From Sarcocystis neurona (Eukaryota; Apicomplexa; Conoidasida; Eucoccidiorida; Sarcocystidae), in NCBI GenBank assembly GCA_000727475.1, contig KL647307.1:1126300-1190299 (forward strand): a DNA stretch of 64,000 bases, given 5' to 3'. The position numbers were made by a program, and so were the translations under genes. The notes under the pieces are model-generated. The model did no database searches, was not told where the DNA came from, and saw only the letters and a list, made by a program, of their open reading frames with translations. Positions 48,987 through 61,070 of this stretch are shown piece after piece (positions within the stretch are counted from its first letter, which is position 1; each line of letters begins with the position of its first letter).

Positions 48987-50722
48987 CAGACTGTTCAGCA
49001 TATGCATATGTATATATATATATATATATGGCTATGCATACCTCCGTCTCTCTGTCATTCTATATTTAACACACACTCTTCAACACACGTGCAAATATGT
49101 ATATATATATATATCACGTATATGTGTGGTTATATCAAGGCATGAATGCATGCGTATATATGAATATATTCACATATACACATATATATATATATATACA
49201 TGTCTGTGTTGCAGGTATATGTGAATAGTGTGTAAATGTATCTATACACCGATATATATATGTATGTGAACAGAAAGGGCGTGTGTGAATGAAGCGCTGA
49301 AGAATACGGAGCGAGCAGCCGCAGAAGCGACGGGTTGCTGCTGTTGTGGTAGTCTACCTGGGCATCGCTGGCGGAGAAGGGGAATCCGAGAGAAAGCAGC
49401 TCAACTTCTTCCTCTTGCGCGTCGGGTTCTTCTGCGTCTCCGCCGTCTGCAGCTGCTGCAGCCGTCGCCAAGAAGTCCTCGTCCTCCCGTCTCGGCGTCC
49501 CTGCAGCAGCTTCTGTGGGACGCTGCAGTCGCAGCTCTTGTTCCTCTGACGTAGAAGCAGCAGCAGCTGCAGCGGCAGGAGAAGCAGCAGCAGCACCGCC
49601 CCCGGCGTCGGGCGTAGCGCTGCTGCCGCCGTCCCCTGCTATGCTGCCAGAGGTGAACTCCGACGCATCTGCTGCTCCCTGCGGAAACAGCTGGACAACA
49701 TCCCCTTGCTCAGTCTGCTGCTGCAGACTGCTGCTGCTCCCTCCGCGTTGCTCCCCCGCGCCTGCCCCTGCTGCTGCATACGCAGCCCCTTCCTGCGACG
49801 CAGCAGCAGAGAGTCCCTCTTCTTGCTCTTCCTCTTCTCCGCCAAATAAATCAGCAACGTCTTCCTCTTCCGCAAATAGCTGCGCCTCTTCCTCTTCCTC
49901 TTCGCCCTCTCTTCCCGAACCCACAACGTGGCTGCTGCTGCTGCTGCTGCTCTCACTGCTGCTGCTGTCGACCCCTGCCGCTGTGGGGAACCGTCCGGGG
50001 GACTCCACTGTCGCTGTCGCTGCTGCTGACGATTCACACGGCCCTTCCGCAGCAGCCTCGTCCTCCACAGAAGAGGATGCTCCTGCTCCTGCTGCTCTTT
50101 CCTCTGCTGTCTGCTCTTCATCTATTCTCTCGTCCTCTGCTTCAGCCGCCCCACCCTCTTCTTCTTCAGTAGGTCGTTGTCCTTCTGCCGCTTCTTCCTG
50201 TTCTGATTCTGCTGCTGCTGCTTCATCGACTGCTGCAGCTTCCACTTCACCTGCTGCTTCTTCTACGGCTGCCGCGTGGTCTGCGGCTGCGCCTCCCTCC
50301 TCTGCCGCTTCTGCTGCTGCTCCTTCTTCTGCCTCTGCTGCTGCTTCTGCTGCTGCAGCATCGTGCTCCGCCTGCAAGTCTTCAACGTATGTCGCAGCAG
50401 CGGATCTCTCGTTCCCGACGGCAGCCTGAACGTCCTCCGGTTCCGACTGTGAACCAACATCTGCTGCTGTCTGCGTACTCGCAGGGACTGGTAAAGCCAC
50501 GGACGAAGAAGAAGAAGCCTCTGCTGGAAGCGTCTGTTCCTCTTGCTGCTCCTCTCGCCTCTCCTGCTGTTCCTCCTGCGTCTCCTGCTCCTCTTCCTCT
50601 ATCTGCTGCTGTTCCTGCTCCTCCCCCTCTTCCTCGTGCTGTTCGTCAAGCTCTTCCTCTTCCTGCTCCTGTTCCTGCAGCAGCTCCTCAGCCTCCTGCT
50701 GAGGCGATGCTTCCGCTGCCAT
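37315..50722 (-). CDS. LEO1: LEO1, RNA polymerase II-associated Paf1 complex subunit
   Basis: LEO1 is a nuclear Paf1-complex subunit acting with elongating RNA polymerase II. Minus-strand exons: 50722-49358, 47152-47061, 45611-45509, 44399-44289, 43855 to about 43500, 43226-43139, 42545-42507, 40749-40576, 38953-38719, 37370-37315. Exon 1 (455 codons from ATG) is highly acidic, Glu/Ala/Ser/Gln-rich, with a VADLFGG motif near residue 291, as in LEO1 N-termini. Exon 4 has the diagnostic SNCRLIEWEDGTYSLFIG block. Exon 5 has ADPRGSFSSEKHR, matching the P..S..S..HR part of the core. Exons 8-10 give LLSRRR, ARFDRGLTRRFLEAE and the ending SLAQIKERYKRQRYK. Exons 1 to 4 and 7 to 10 join in phase; the exon 5 to 6 join is unresolved. 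Exon 4 uses a GC donor. The frame is open upstream of the ATG, so a 5' exon is possible. Confidence 0.85.
41390..41700. repeat. TA microsatellites with 100-bp duplicated spacer
   Basis: TA runs at 41393-41413, 41605-41643 and 41675-41687. The segments acgcacacatacatttattcgtgtgtacgta (41414) and acgcatacatacatttatttgtatgtgtata (41523), each followed by a cacctttacagcagcatggcaaa / cacgtttgcagcagcacggcaaa element, show a diverged duplication in the LEO1 intron. Confidence 0.7.
44110..44288 (-). repeat. Tandem CAG-type repeat in LEO1 intron 4
   Basis: On the minus strand this is (CAG)n with a higher-order unit of about 21-24 bp containing acaacagcagcagcagcaag. It starts immediately after the GC donor of exon 4. 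Read through, it would give Ser/Ala/Gln runs and a TAA at 44115, and it holds no GT on the minus strand. Confidence 0.8.
46885..47010 (-). repeat. 21-bp tandem repeat in LEO1 intron 2
   Basis: About five copies of a 21-bp unit (plus strand: ctgctctggcctgctgctgtt). The minus strand reads CAG-rich. Because the unit is a multiple of three, all frames stay open. A minus frame at 46762-46550 next to it looks protein-like but could not be joined into LEO1. Confidence 0.8.
47950..48240. repeat. Diverged tandem repeat, about 104 bp
   Basis: The block agtctctctgtctctgtata plus tattcgcggttatgacccttgac at 47957 recurs at about 48061 as agtcagtctgtctctgtgta plus tattcgccggtaggtcctttgac. A weaker third copy lies near 48200. 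Confidence 0.7.
48770..49035. repeat. CT/TA minisatellite with repeated unique element
   Basis: Units of ctctctct, (ta)n and the element cagactgttcagcatat recur at 48908 and 48988. It resembles the array around the assembly gap at 18.7-19.7 kb. Confidence 0.75.
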
Positions 50723-51127
50723 CGCGCACGAACGCCTTCCCCTCCTTCTTCTCCTTCTTCCTGCTGCTCCTGCTGCTCGTCTGCGACTGCTGCTGCCACG
50801 CGCTGTGGCTGCTGCTGTCACTTGCAGCTGCCAGTGCTGCTACGACCTTGAAGCCTGCGCTCCACACCCTGCAGAGACAGTTGACACGAAAAGTATTAGT
50901 GCTGCCGCGACCGCGTCTGCTCGTGCTGCTGCCGCTGCTGCTGCTGGGGAGGGGGGGTCATGTCGCTGTCGCCGAAAGGTGTTGCTGCTGCTCGCCTTGC
51001 TGCTCGGCAAAACGGTGGTATGGGCGAAATGCTGCTGCTGAAGTGCTGCCCCTGCGGTACACACCGAAGACGCTGCTGCCTCTAGACCGCTGCCGGCATA
51101 TGCTTACTGCTGCATTGTCAATCCCAC
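50723..51127. other. LEO1 5' flank, CAG-sense on minus strand
   Basis: Minus frames stay open upstream of the LEO1 ATG to an in-frame TAG near 50846. A minus acceptor (ctctgcag near 50870) could mark a small exon. A short hydrophobic minus frame lies around 50870-50930. Confidence 0.35.
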
Positions 51128-53694
51128 CTCCGCTGCACATGTGCGTCTGCAGTGCTGCCACTGACAGGGTATTCCGCTCGTGCTGCTCTGCTGTTGTTGC
51201 TGCTCGGCTGCAGCAGCTGCTGCGGCTGTCCTGCTTGTGCTGTACTGCTGCTCCCCGCGCGCGTCTTGTTGCGGTTGCAACCGCTGCTGTTCCCGTCCTG
51301 CGACTATCTGCTGGTATTGTATCGCCGCTACACCTCGTCTTCCGCTGCTCTGCAGTCGCTGTCCTGCTGCTCCTGCTGTCCTGTTGCTCCTCCTCCTTCG
51401 CTGTTGCTCCCCCCCTGCTGCTGTCGCTGCCACCCGGCGGCTGCTTCGCGCGTCTACTGAGCCGGGACGCCTGACACGAGGAACGGCAGCTGCTCAACGG
51501 CAGCAGCAGCACAACGGCAACAGTGCCAAAAGGGACACAGCCGCCGTGTTAGAAAAGGAAGCAGCAGGGGTAGACAGCAGCGGCTGAACCAGGCGGTGCC
51601 AGTGCCAACAGCAGCAGTAAGTGGCACCAGGAAAAACGAGAAGCAGAAGCAGCAGCAGCGAGTGGCGGGGAGAGGGGCGGCACCGGAGAACGAGCAGCAG
51701 CAGCCAGAAGGTAGAAGCACCGCATCAGCAGGGAAGAGCTTAAATAATAGCGTCACAAGTCATAGGCACAGGAGGTTCACTTCTTCCCTGAGGCACAGAC
51801 AGCGAGCTTCGCCAGCAACCAGGAAATCTTCAGCACCGGCGGGATGAAATGATTCTTTCAGCGTGGAGAGCCAGAAGAGGAGGAGGACACTTGACGAGGA
51901 AGAGGAATGCGCGCATGCAGCAGCAGCCGTACTTCACAGCAGCTGCAGGAGAAGAGGCTGCTTTTCTCACGTGCGGATACAGCCACTAGTGACTCTACGC
52001 AGGACCCGCCAAGGCACTTAAAAAAAGCAGCGGAAGAACGCTGCAGGACGCACAAGTGGGTCGTGACCGCCCGACAGCAACTGCAGAAGCTTGGCATCAG
52101 GAAGAGTAAAGACGCACACCGGACGGCAGGGAGGCGTTTTCTGCGGCGACGCAGGAAGGTCACAGAACACGCGACCACCTACGCAAGGGGAGGCTCCCTA
52201 CCGCGACTAACCCGACGAAAAGAAGAAGAAAGTCGCTTCTTTTTACTTGTATCGAGACGGATGCAGCTGCCAAGTGAAAGAGAGGTGATGTCCTTTGTAG
52301 CAGATGTCGTTGTCATCATGGCGCGGTGCGCATGCAGCCGCACTTTTTATCGAGGAAGAAGAACCGACGGGTGTCCTGCTGCATGCGCACACCCGCTACA
52401 GGCTGAGCAGCAGCAGCCGCAGCAGCAACAGGAGCAGCAGTCGTACTAGTGGAACGTCGTGTCAGACAGACGCCGAAGAAGCGGGAGAGTACGCATGCCC
52501 ACTGCAGGCGGACTAGCGCAGTACCAACAGCAGCAACAGCGGCGGCGACTCGAAGTCAAAAACGAGCACAAACGAAGGGTTTCGAGAGACAAGAAGCCCC
52601 GAGCAGGACCTCTGTCAGCAGCAGTCGAACAAGCGTCTGCGCGGCAGCATTTTAGCGGCAAGAACGGCCAAAAAATCCCTAGTGGCCGGCCCCAAGTCAT
52701 GCATGTGCGGGCGGATGCCAACCGCTCTTCCACATTCACTTACATACATACATATACATATATATATATATGTAGGGAGAAGCGGAAATACGTGTAAGCG
52801 TATACATATGTGCGGGTTTCTTTTCATCAATGCCTTGTTGCGGTGTGTCCCCCTACTCCCACCATCTCTATACTTCTTGTCTCGTATACACTGCCGCTCT
52901 GCACACCGCTATCAATCTGTCTACTGTCTGAGACTCCCTTTCTCTCTGTATACACATATCTATATATATATATATATATATTTGTATTTGCCGTATTTGA
53001 CCGCATATGCGTCTACACGTCGGCAGAGGACGACACGCTGCGGTAGAAACCTCAGTGAAAGTGAACTGTCGTCTCGCCTGCTCTTCACGAGACGCCTGTC
53101 TCCTCCGCGGCTCTGCGCAGCACATGCCCGCCTCGGCATTTCCTCCTCCTTCTGCTGCTGCTTGAGCCGCTCTCACCTGTGGCACGCAACTTCTCGACTT
53201 CCCGAGACGCTCCGGTCGCGTGCTGCTCCTGCTGCCGCGGTCCTTCGCGTCCACAACAGCAGCGACTGCTCTTCTGCTTCCCGTACACTGCATGTGTTGC
53301 TTTCCGCTTCTTTTGCTCTAGGGGGCGGCTGCTGCTGTTCCTGCGCCGTAGGGTTGCAAGCGTGAGCCACCACCGCTGCTCTGCTGCCTCTCCGCCGCAT
53401 CTGCTGCCGCTGCTGCTGGTGGCTGCTCTCTTCTCCGCGAACAAGGCAGCAGCTGCTGCTCTTCTCCTTCTCTCTCTGCTTCGCGTCGTCGACGGCTGCT
53501 GCTGCGTCTCCAACTCGCTCTTCGTCCCCAGACAGAGCACGCGAAGCTGCTTGCTGCAGCAGCAGTAGCAGCTTGAACTGCTGCTGCCGACTTTTCAACT
53601 GGCGAAGGCTGCCTCCCCGGCGACAGCCCTGCGTCAACAGACAAACGGCCAGCAGGCTGAACGCACTGCGTTGCGCCGCCGCTACCGGCGGCAT
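51128..53694 (-). CDS. Gln/Arg-rich hypothetical protein, two phased exons
   Basis: Exon 53694-53177 begins with ATG and a signal-peptide-like stretch (AFSLLAVCLLTQGC). It continues with Glu/Lys/Gln-rich sequence including ALSGDEERVGD and QQQRQQMRRRGSR, and reaches an excellent donor, GTGAGA, in phase 2. Exon 51470-51128 starts in phase 2 after gtgtcag and is Gln/Arg/Ala-rich with VAAIQYQQIVAGREQQRLQP. It ends in phase 0 at GTGGGA. The intron (51471-53176) carries CTG triplets on the minus strand just before the acceptor. The exons may be a separate gene or 5' exons of LEO1; a secretory signal would argue against the latter. A plus-strand ORF (51907-52449) lies inside the intron. No domain is recognised. 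Confidence 0.35.
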
Positions 53695-54339
53695 CGACCG
53701 CGTCAGGACGGCGGCGCGGCAGAAGCAGCGGAAGCAGCACACGGCCCCGCAGTAGCGGCAGCCGAAGCAGCAAGGCAGCCGAAGCAGCAAGGCAGCAGAA
53801 ACAGCAAGGCAGCAGAAACGGCAAGACAGCAAAAACAGCAAGACAGCAGGAGCAGATACACAGCGGAGACAGCAGCACCACGGGCCAAAAAAGAGCCAGT
53901 AGGAACGAAAGGAGCAACAGGAGGCCGAACACGAGATTCAGCCAAGACGGCAGCAGAAGGAGCAGCAGCAGCAGGAAGAAGAGCAGCAGTGGCAGCAAGG
54001 AACTCCGGCGAAGGGAGCGCGAGCCTCGGATCTGCATCAGCCGTTACGCGCTGCAGAAGCCGCAGCAGAAGCCGCACGGGCGTCAGAGCCTCAGCAGCCA
54101 GGAGAGCAGCAGTGCAACAGCAAACACCCAGCGCAGCAGCAGCAAAGCACGGGCGGGGGAAGCAGCAACGACAGAAGCAGAAGCAGCAGCAGGAAGAGAC
54201 CGGCGGCCACAGCAAAGGAACCTCCCCGCGTGTCCCGGAGGTCCGGCGTGGGCCGTGCGAAACGGCAGCGTCGCCAACACAGCGCGGCAAGCGCGTAGTA
54301 GGGCTACTCAGTAGCAGCGGAGTTTAGCGAAGGCAAAGG

Positions 54340-57300
54340 ATGACAGAGAACGCCGGAAGCAGCTGCTGCTGCTTCTCGAACAGCAGGCTGCCCCAACGCC
54401 AGCAGCAGCTGATACTGCAACAGCCAGAACAGCAACAGTTGCTGCAGCTGCAGCAGGAACAGGAGCATGAACAGCAGCATGAACAGCAGCAGGGACAGCA
54501 GCAGGAACAGCAGCAGCGAAATCCGCAGGAACAACAGCAGTCGAGGAGGAAGACAATTTTGCTTGTGGAGGCAGATGCGTTACTGCTGGACTGGGGCTCG
54601 TTGCTGCAGTGTCTGCTTCAGGGGCTGCTGGGGAGGAAGCTGCGCGACGGGGAGAAGCGACTGCTGCTGCTGCCCGGCGTGACGCTCTATGCAGCAGCTA
54701 AACGTGTGCTGCAGCAGAGCACCTCGCTGCCGCCCTCTCCGCGCTACCCGAAGTGCAGACAGAAGCTGCTTCAGCAGCAGCAGCAGAAGCTGCAGCAGTC
54801 GCTTCCCCAGCACCAGGGCGGCACAGAGCAGCACCAGCCCTGTGAAAAGCTGCAACCGCCGCTGCAGCCGCAGCAGCGTGAGCGGCAGTGGCCTCAGAAA
54901 GAGCAGCAGCAGACAGACAAGGTTGAGCAGCAGGAGTGGCTGTACAGCGAGCTGCAGGACACCTGCAAACAGCAAGAGCAGCAAGGGGCTGCGACCCATC
55001 TGCTGCGTGTCCTTGCCGGGGCAGACTTCCCTCCGCATGCAGCTGCAGACGCAGCAGCAGCAGCTGGACCAGCACCGGCAGCAGCATCACACGAAACGGG
55101 AGCAGCAGGGGAAGAAGCGGGAGTAGCAGCAACAGGGGTACAGAGAGACGCAACAGCAGCAGCAGCGAGTGGGGAAGTGGCAGGCGAAGAGCAGCTCCAT
55201 ACGCTGCTGCAAGTGCTGGGCGCTGCGGTGAAGCCCCATATAGGCGCCTGCCGCTTCCTTCATGCACTGGCTCTCCACGGTCAACAGCGGCAGCAGCAAC
55301 CCGTCCACCTCCACCGGGAGCAGGAGAAGCTGGGAGGGCAGCAGAGGGCGCTGCAGCGGCAGCAGCAGGAGCAGCAGCTGCAGCAGCACGCGGGAGAGAG
55401 GGGAGGCAGCTGCCGTGCTGTTCACGTGCTGCTGTGCACCAGCAACGTGGCGCTGTGGAGACAGCACGTCTCCCAGCTCCGCCAGCAGCAACAGCAGGAG
55501 GCGCTGGAGCAGCAGCGGCAGCAACTTAAGGATGCGCGACAGCAGCAACAGCTGCAGGAACAAGGTGCGGACGACCCGAGGGAGCGACAGCAGCTGGAGG
55601 ACGAGAAAGAGGAGCCGGCTTCCTGGACTCAGCAGCAGCTGCTGGGCCATTTGCCGAAAGATAGTGCAGCCCTGCTGCAGCTGCTTGACAACGGGGCAGC
55701 TTCCTTTGTGAATTTGCAGCAGGGCGCAGCAGGCATGCGTCTGGCCGTCCTGCAGGCGAGCAGCAGCAGCATCGACTGCAGCCCCAGAGGCAGCTGCAAG
55801 AGCAGGAGTTACAGCTGCTTCCTGACCACCGACACCAACGTGGAAAGAAGCAGCAACAGTTGCAGCATCAAACGAGACAGCAGCAGCAACAGCACCGCAT
55901 GCAGCAACAGCAGGGAGAGCAAGACAGGGGCAGCGTCAGGGGAGAGAGTACCCGGTGCCGAGGACTTCGTAGCGGCGATAGCGAAGACGCCCGAGTTTGC
56001 TCGCCTGGCGCTGCATGCAGGTAATGTTTGCTTCTTAGACTAGCATCAGCGGCAGCAGGAGCAGCGCAGGAGCTGCAACAATAACGGCAGCAATGGCAGC
56101 AGGAGCACCAAGAGGCAGCGCAGCGGCAACAAGAGCAGCAGAAGCAGTTCGAGGAACGCCAGCAGCAGTTCTTGCAGCAGCACCAGTTCTAGCAGCAGCA
56201 GCACTTCTCGCAGCAGCATCAGTTCGAGGAACACCTGCAGCAGTTCTAGCAGCAGCAGCAGTCCTCGCAGCAGCAGCACTTCTCGTAGCAACAGCAGGCC
56301 TATCAGCAGCAGCAGCGCTGTGGATATGTCTATCCCGTATCCTTCACCACATGCATATACATATATGTATGTATACGTATATATATATATATGTGTATAT
56401 GTCTATCCGTATATAGTCCTTAGTGTGTATATATATATATATATATATCTGTATGTGTGTGTAGGTATCTGCTGTATATGCATCCGTCTACCGCATATTC
56501 TTCAACATATACAAATGTACATATATATATATATATATATGCTTCCGTATACAGTCTTACACATACGTGTATATATATATATGTATGTAGTTGTGGGTGC
56601 CTGATGTCTACGTATCTGTCTATCTGAATTCATTCACAACACATATATATATATTAGATGTGTACTCCTTCCTTTCTGGCCGGCACTGCAGGATGCAGAT
56701 GTTTTGCTGCTCCTTCACCGTTTTCGTCGAACGACGTAACAGAAGGTCGGCAGGCGCCTGCTCCGGGGGTGTTGCAGCTACTGGGCGCAGCGGCAGCGCC
56801 TGCTGCAGCCGCAGCAGAGACCGCCGGGACACGGGCGCCCACCACGTGGCAGCAGCGTCAGTTGGTACAGCAGGAACATCTGGAGGGGCAGCAGGAACAA
56901 GCCCAGCAGCGGGAGCACCTGCAGCGGCAACAGGACGAAGGGCAGCAGCAGGAGGAGGGGCAGCAGCAGGAGGAAGGGCAGCAGCAGGAGGAAGGGCAGC
57001 AGCAGGAAGAAGGGCAACAGCAGGAAGAAGGGCAACAGCAGGAAGAAGGCCAGCAGCAGGAAGAAGGCCAGCAGCAGGAAGAAGGGCACCTGCAGCAGCA
57101 ACAGCAGCGGCAGCGACAGGAGGAGGAAGTGAAGCGGGAGGAGGAGCGGTCCGATGGCGCTTTTTCGTTTTGTCTCTGTTCCGCTGAAGGACAGCAGCCA
57201 GAGGCAGCTACGGGAAGTGAAAAGGCAGGGAAGCCACTAGTACTGGACGCCCGTAGCAACGGCAGCATGCGGAGGAGTAGCAGCAGCAACAAGGACACCA

Positions 57301-60300
57301 GCAGGAGCAGTCGCAGTCTCGACAGCAGCCGCATGTGCGACAGTACTGACTGCAGCAGCGTCAGCAGTAGCAACTGCGCTGACAGCAGCGAGAATAGCGG
57401 CAACAACGCGAGAGCTGCCAGCTGCTGGTGCAGCCTACGTGGACAAAATCTTATCGACATCCTTTTGGGCAGCGCCAGCAGCAGCACATGTGGAAAGGAG
57501 AGGAGAGAGAGCACCGACGGCCGCAGGTCGAACAGCAGCAGCTGCTGCTGTTGTGGGGAGCATTTTCTGCATGAGCCACCTGCGGTGGATCAACCTACTG
57601 CATTCCAGCCATTTGTTTGTGACGCATGCGAGCAGCAGCAGCTCCTGCCTGCGCTACTTGTAGAAACGGTCGAACAGGTAAACCTCGCTGCTCTGCTGCG
57701 TGACTCGGGGACTCCAGCTGCACGGCTCGCGCGCAAAGCAGCAGCGTCTGAAGGAGGCAGTGGATCGGCAGCAGCAGGACCAACAGTCACAGCAGCGGCA
57801 TCAACAAGACTCGCCGCAGCGCCAGCAGGCGCAGCAGCAGCAGCCTCAGCAGCAGCAGCACCGGCAGCAGCAGACCCAGCAGCAGCAGCACCGGCAGCAG
57901 CAGACCCGGCAGCAGCAGACCCGGCAGCAGCAGACCCGGCAACCACAGGAGCCACATCAGCAGCGCCAGCCCCAGGAGCAGTAGGAGCAGACACCGGTGC
58001 AGCAGCAGGAGGAAATATGCTGCACAGCGCAGGGAATGCTTCAGGAAGAGAATCCTCAGCAGCTCCAGATAGCAAAACACGAGCAGCCTCTGCACCAAGA
58101 GCTGCTTTGGCGTCAACAGCGGAAGCAGCAACAAACGCATTGAAAGACAGCGTCGCAGCTCAGGACAACAACAAACGCAGCAGCAGCGGCTTTGCTTTTC
58201 TAAGGCATGCAGCTGCGTTAGCGCCCCCCGCCTTCCTGCTGCCTCCTCTGTATCCACAGAAAGTAGCGCCGTTGGGAGTCTCGCTGCCGCAGCCTGCTGC
58301 TCCCTGTGAAGCAGCGTCTCACGCTTCAGAAGAGCCTGCGTTCTGCAGAAGCACCAGTTTAGCAGTGACAAATCCTGGCGACAGCAGCAGCAGCAGTCTA
58401 GCAGGTCCAGATGCTGCTGGCTGCTGCTGGGCCGCTTCTTGTGGAGCCTGCGCACGTCTTCACCAGGAGTGGAGGGCTATGCTGGACCAGCACCGCATGC
58501 GGGGACAACCGCAGCAGCGAGAGCAGGACGAACAGCGGCGTGCAGACGCGTTGAAGCAGCACCTTCAGCAATCAGTCGAACAGAAACAGCAGCAGCAGCC
58601 TGTCAAGCAGCTGCAGCACGTCGAACAGCAGCAGCAGCATGTCAAGCAGCAGCAGCAGCACGTCGAACAGCAGCAGCAGCATGTCAAGCAGCGGCAACAG
58701 CATGTCAAGCAGCAGCAGCAGCATGTCAAGCAGCGGCAACAGCATGTCAAGCAGCAGCAGCAGCAGCATCTCAAGCAGCAGCAGCAGCATGTCAAGCAGC
58801 AGCAGCAGCAGCATGTTGAAGAGGAGCAGCAGGATGTCAAAGAGCCGCAGCAGCATGTGCAGCAAGAGCAAGACGTCGAACAGCAGCGGCAACGGCGCAG
58901 ACAGGAGCAGCCTGCACCGACGCAACACCCTGGAGAGAAGGTCGCGGGCTTTTCTCGGTCGGCTATCCCAAGACGGGAGCTGCAGCTTCAGTGGATCGCG
59001 CATGCAACGGGCCTTAGCTGCTGGAGGGCAGCCGTGTGTCTCTCTGCACCATACGTTTTCAGCGGCATCGTCGTCAAGGGGTTCGGTCGCGGAAGCAAGT
59101 TGCTGGGCATTCCCACTGCGAACGTGGAGCTGCTGCTGCCGCCTCTCGTGGCTCCGTTTCTCTCCGCTTGCGCTTCCTCCTCTGCAGCGGCGTCCCATAC
59201 CGCGGGACCTGCTGCTCTCGCTGCGGCTCCTTCGTCTGGAGCCGCATCCCCTCTCGCGGGACTTGCTGCTTCCGCTGCTGCTTTTATTGCTCTGGGCGCG
59301 ACTCTGCCTACTGCAGCACGTACGGGCTCAAGGTCTGCCGGTCCCCCTCCTCCTGGCGCCTGCTTGGTGGCTGCGTCTTCTGAGGCGGCTGCGAGGAAGG
59401 CGGCCGGGTGTGAAACGCAGCAGCGGCAAGGAAGCATACAACAGCAGCAGAGGAGCCCGCAGCAGCAGCAACTGGAGGAGTCGACACAGCAGGAACAAGA
59501 AGGACCAGCCGTAAAAAATTTTTCGAGCGAAGGTGGCGTGTCCTTCAGCAGTTGCAGGCAGCTGCTGCCCGGTACGGCCGTGTCCTTCCGTTCAGACTCT
59601 CGCAGCAGCCACGCACCCAAGTTTCTTTCCCCCGTGATATGGCTAGTGCAGGCACCCACCTATTTAAGTGGCTATGCGCATGCGTGACTGTGCAACTATA
59701 CATCTCCTCCCGGCAAATAGGCTTCTCTGTATGTCCTGCGCTACTTTGCATGCGAGTCTACGAAGAGCTCCTCGTGAGGCGGACTGCGACAGCTGCGGCT
59801 CCTGGCTCTGTCCGACGGTCGGTGGGAGTGGTTATCTGGCAGCTGCAGCAGCTGTCGAGCCGCAGAGAAGTGCGGAGAAAGTGTAAATCCCGGCAGGCCG
59901 CTGCATCTCAGCGCGCTTTCCCATATTCCACGAGACGAAGAAGGCTCTTTTCTGTTGCTTGCGCACTAAATATTAGTCGCACACGTACAGACAGAAAGAA
60001 GAGTTGCCCTGTGCCGCCGCCTCTTCACCGGCCAAGCGTTGCGCTCAAGGTTGGGTCTGCTGCTGTTGCTTGTAGATCCCGTGTGATGTGAGGCAAGGAA
60101 GTCGGGTGCTGCAGGCCGCCTCCTCCCGGTGCGTCTCGCTGGTGGAGAAGGGGGAGCGACCTGCTGCTGCTTCGTTGCGCGTGTTGCTGCTGCTGGACAC
60201 GTCTGCCTTTATGTGTCTCGGCGTGCCTGCCAGACCAGCCGGCGTGTCTGTGATCCACTCAGGCGCTGTACACTTTATCGTCTTTTCAGAGATGTCTGCC

Positions 60301-61030
60301 GTTTGTGGTAACGCACGTGTTGTTCCTTCTGCGTAGATATCGACGACAGCAACGTAGTGCATGGGGCGCAGCAGCACGTGTCGCTGTGCTGCGATGTACT
60401 TCCTCCCTCCACGTGTGACCTTCCCCAGTGGACTGGTCTCTATACGCGGTCGGAGCCATACCCCTATATTTATACCACATATATATATATATATATGTGT
60501 CACGCACTTCTATGAAAATCTACCAGCTACGCGTATATATAGACAGTTGAGAGGACTGCCTGTAGAGGTGTAGAGGTGCACAAAAATGTAGGGATATGTG
60601 TCCACATACATGTATGTTACGGTGAGACTGATGGGCCCCTCCACAGATATATATGTAGGGGCGTGTACGTGTACACACGAGAGCATCGCGCTCGATTAGA
60701 CGCTACCTGAAGAGGATACACGTGGATGTGTAAAGAAGGATGCCAGGACACACGTATATATGTACGTGCTGCTCTCTATCTCCCCTATATTTATATCTGT
60801 ATGCGTATGGGACGAAAGTGCGGCTTTGCAAGCACCACACACATATGTGTACGTAAACCCAGAGCGCCATATACAATATGTACAAATACGTACGTATACA
60901 TGTATATTCCTGCGTATACGTATACACCACTATATATATATATATCCGTAGACGTCAATATACATATGTACATATATATAAACTGAAGAAGTGCGTATGA
61001 GGATGCACATGTTCAATGTAAATAAGTAGA

Positions 61031-61070
<40 letters not shown>

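Noticed and set aside
51907..52449. 180-codon ATG plus-strand ORF, Arg/Lys/Gln-rich
   Set aside because: Plausible composition but no domain and no splice partner, and it lies within the intron of the phased minus-strand exons; kept only as a possible nested gene.
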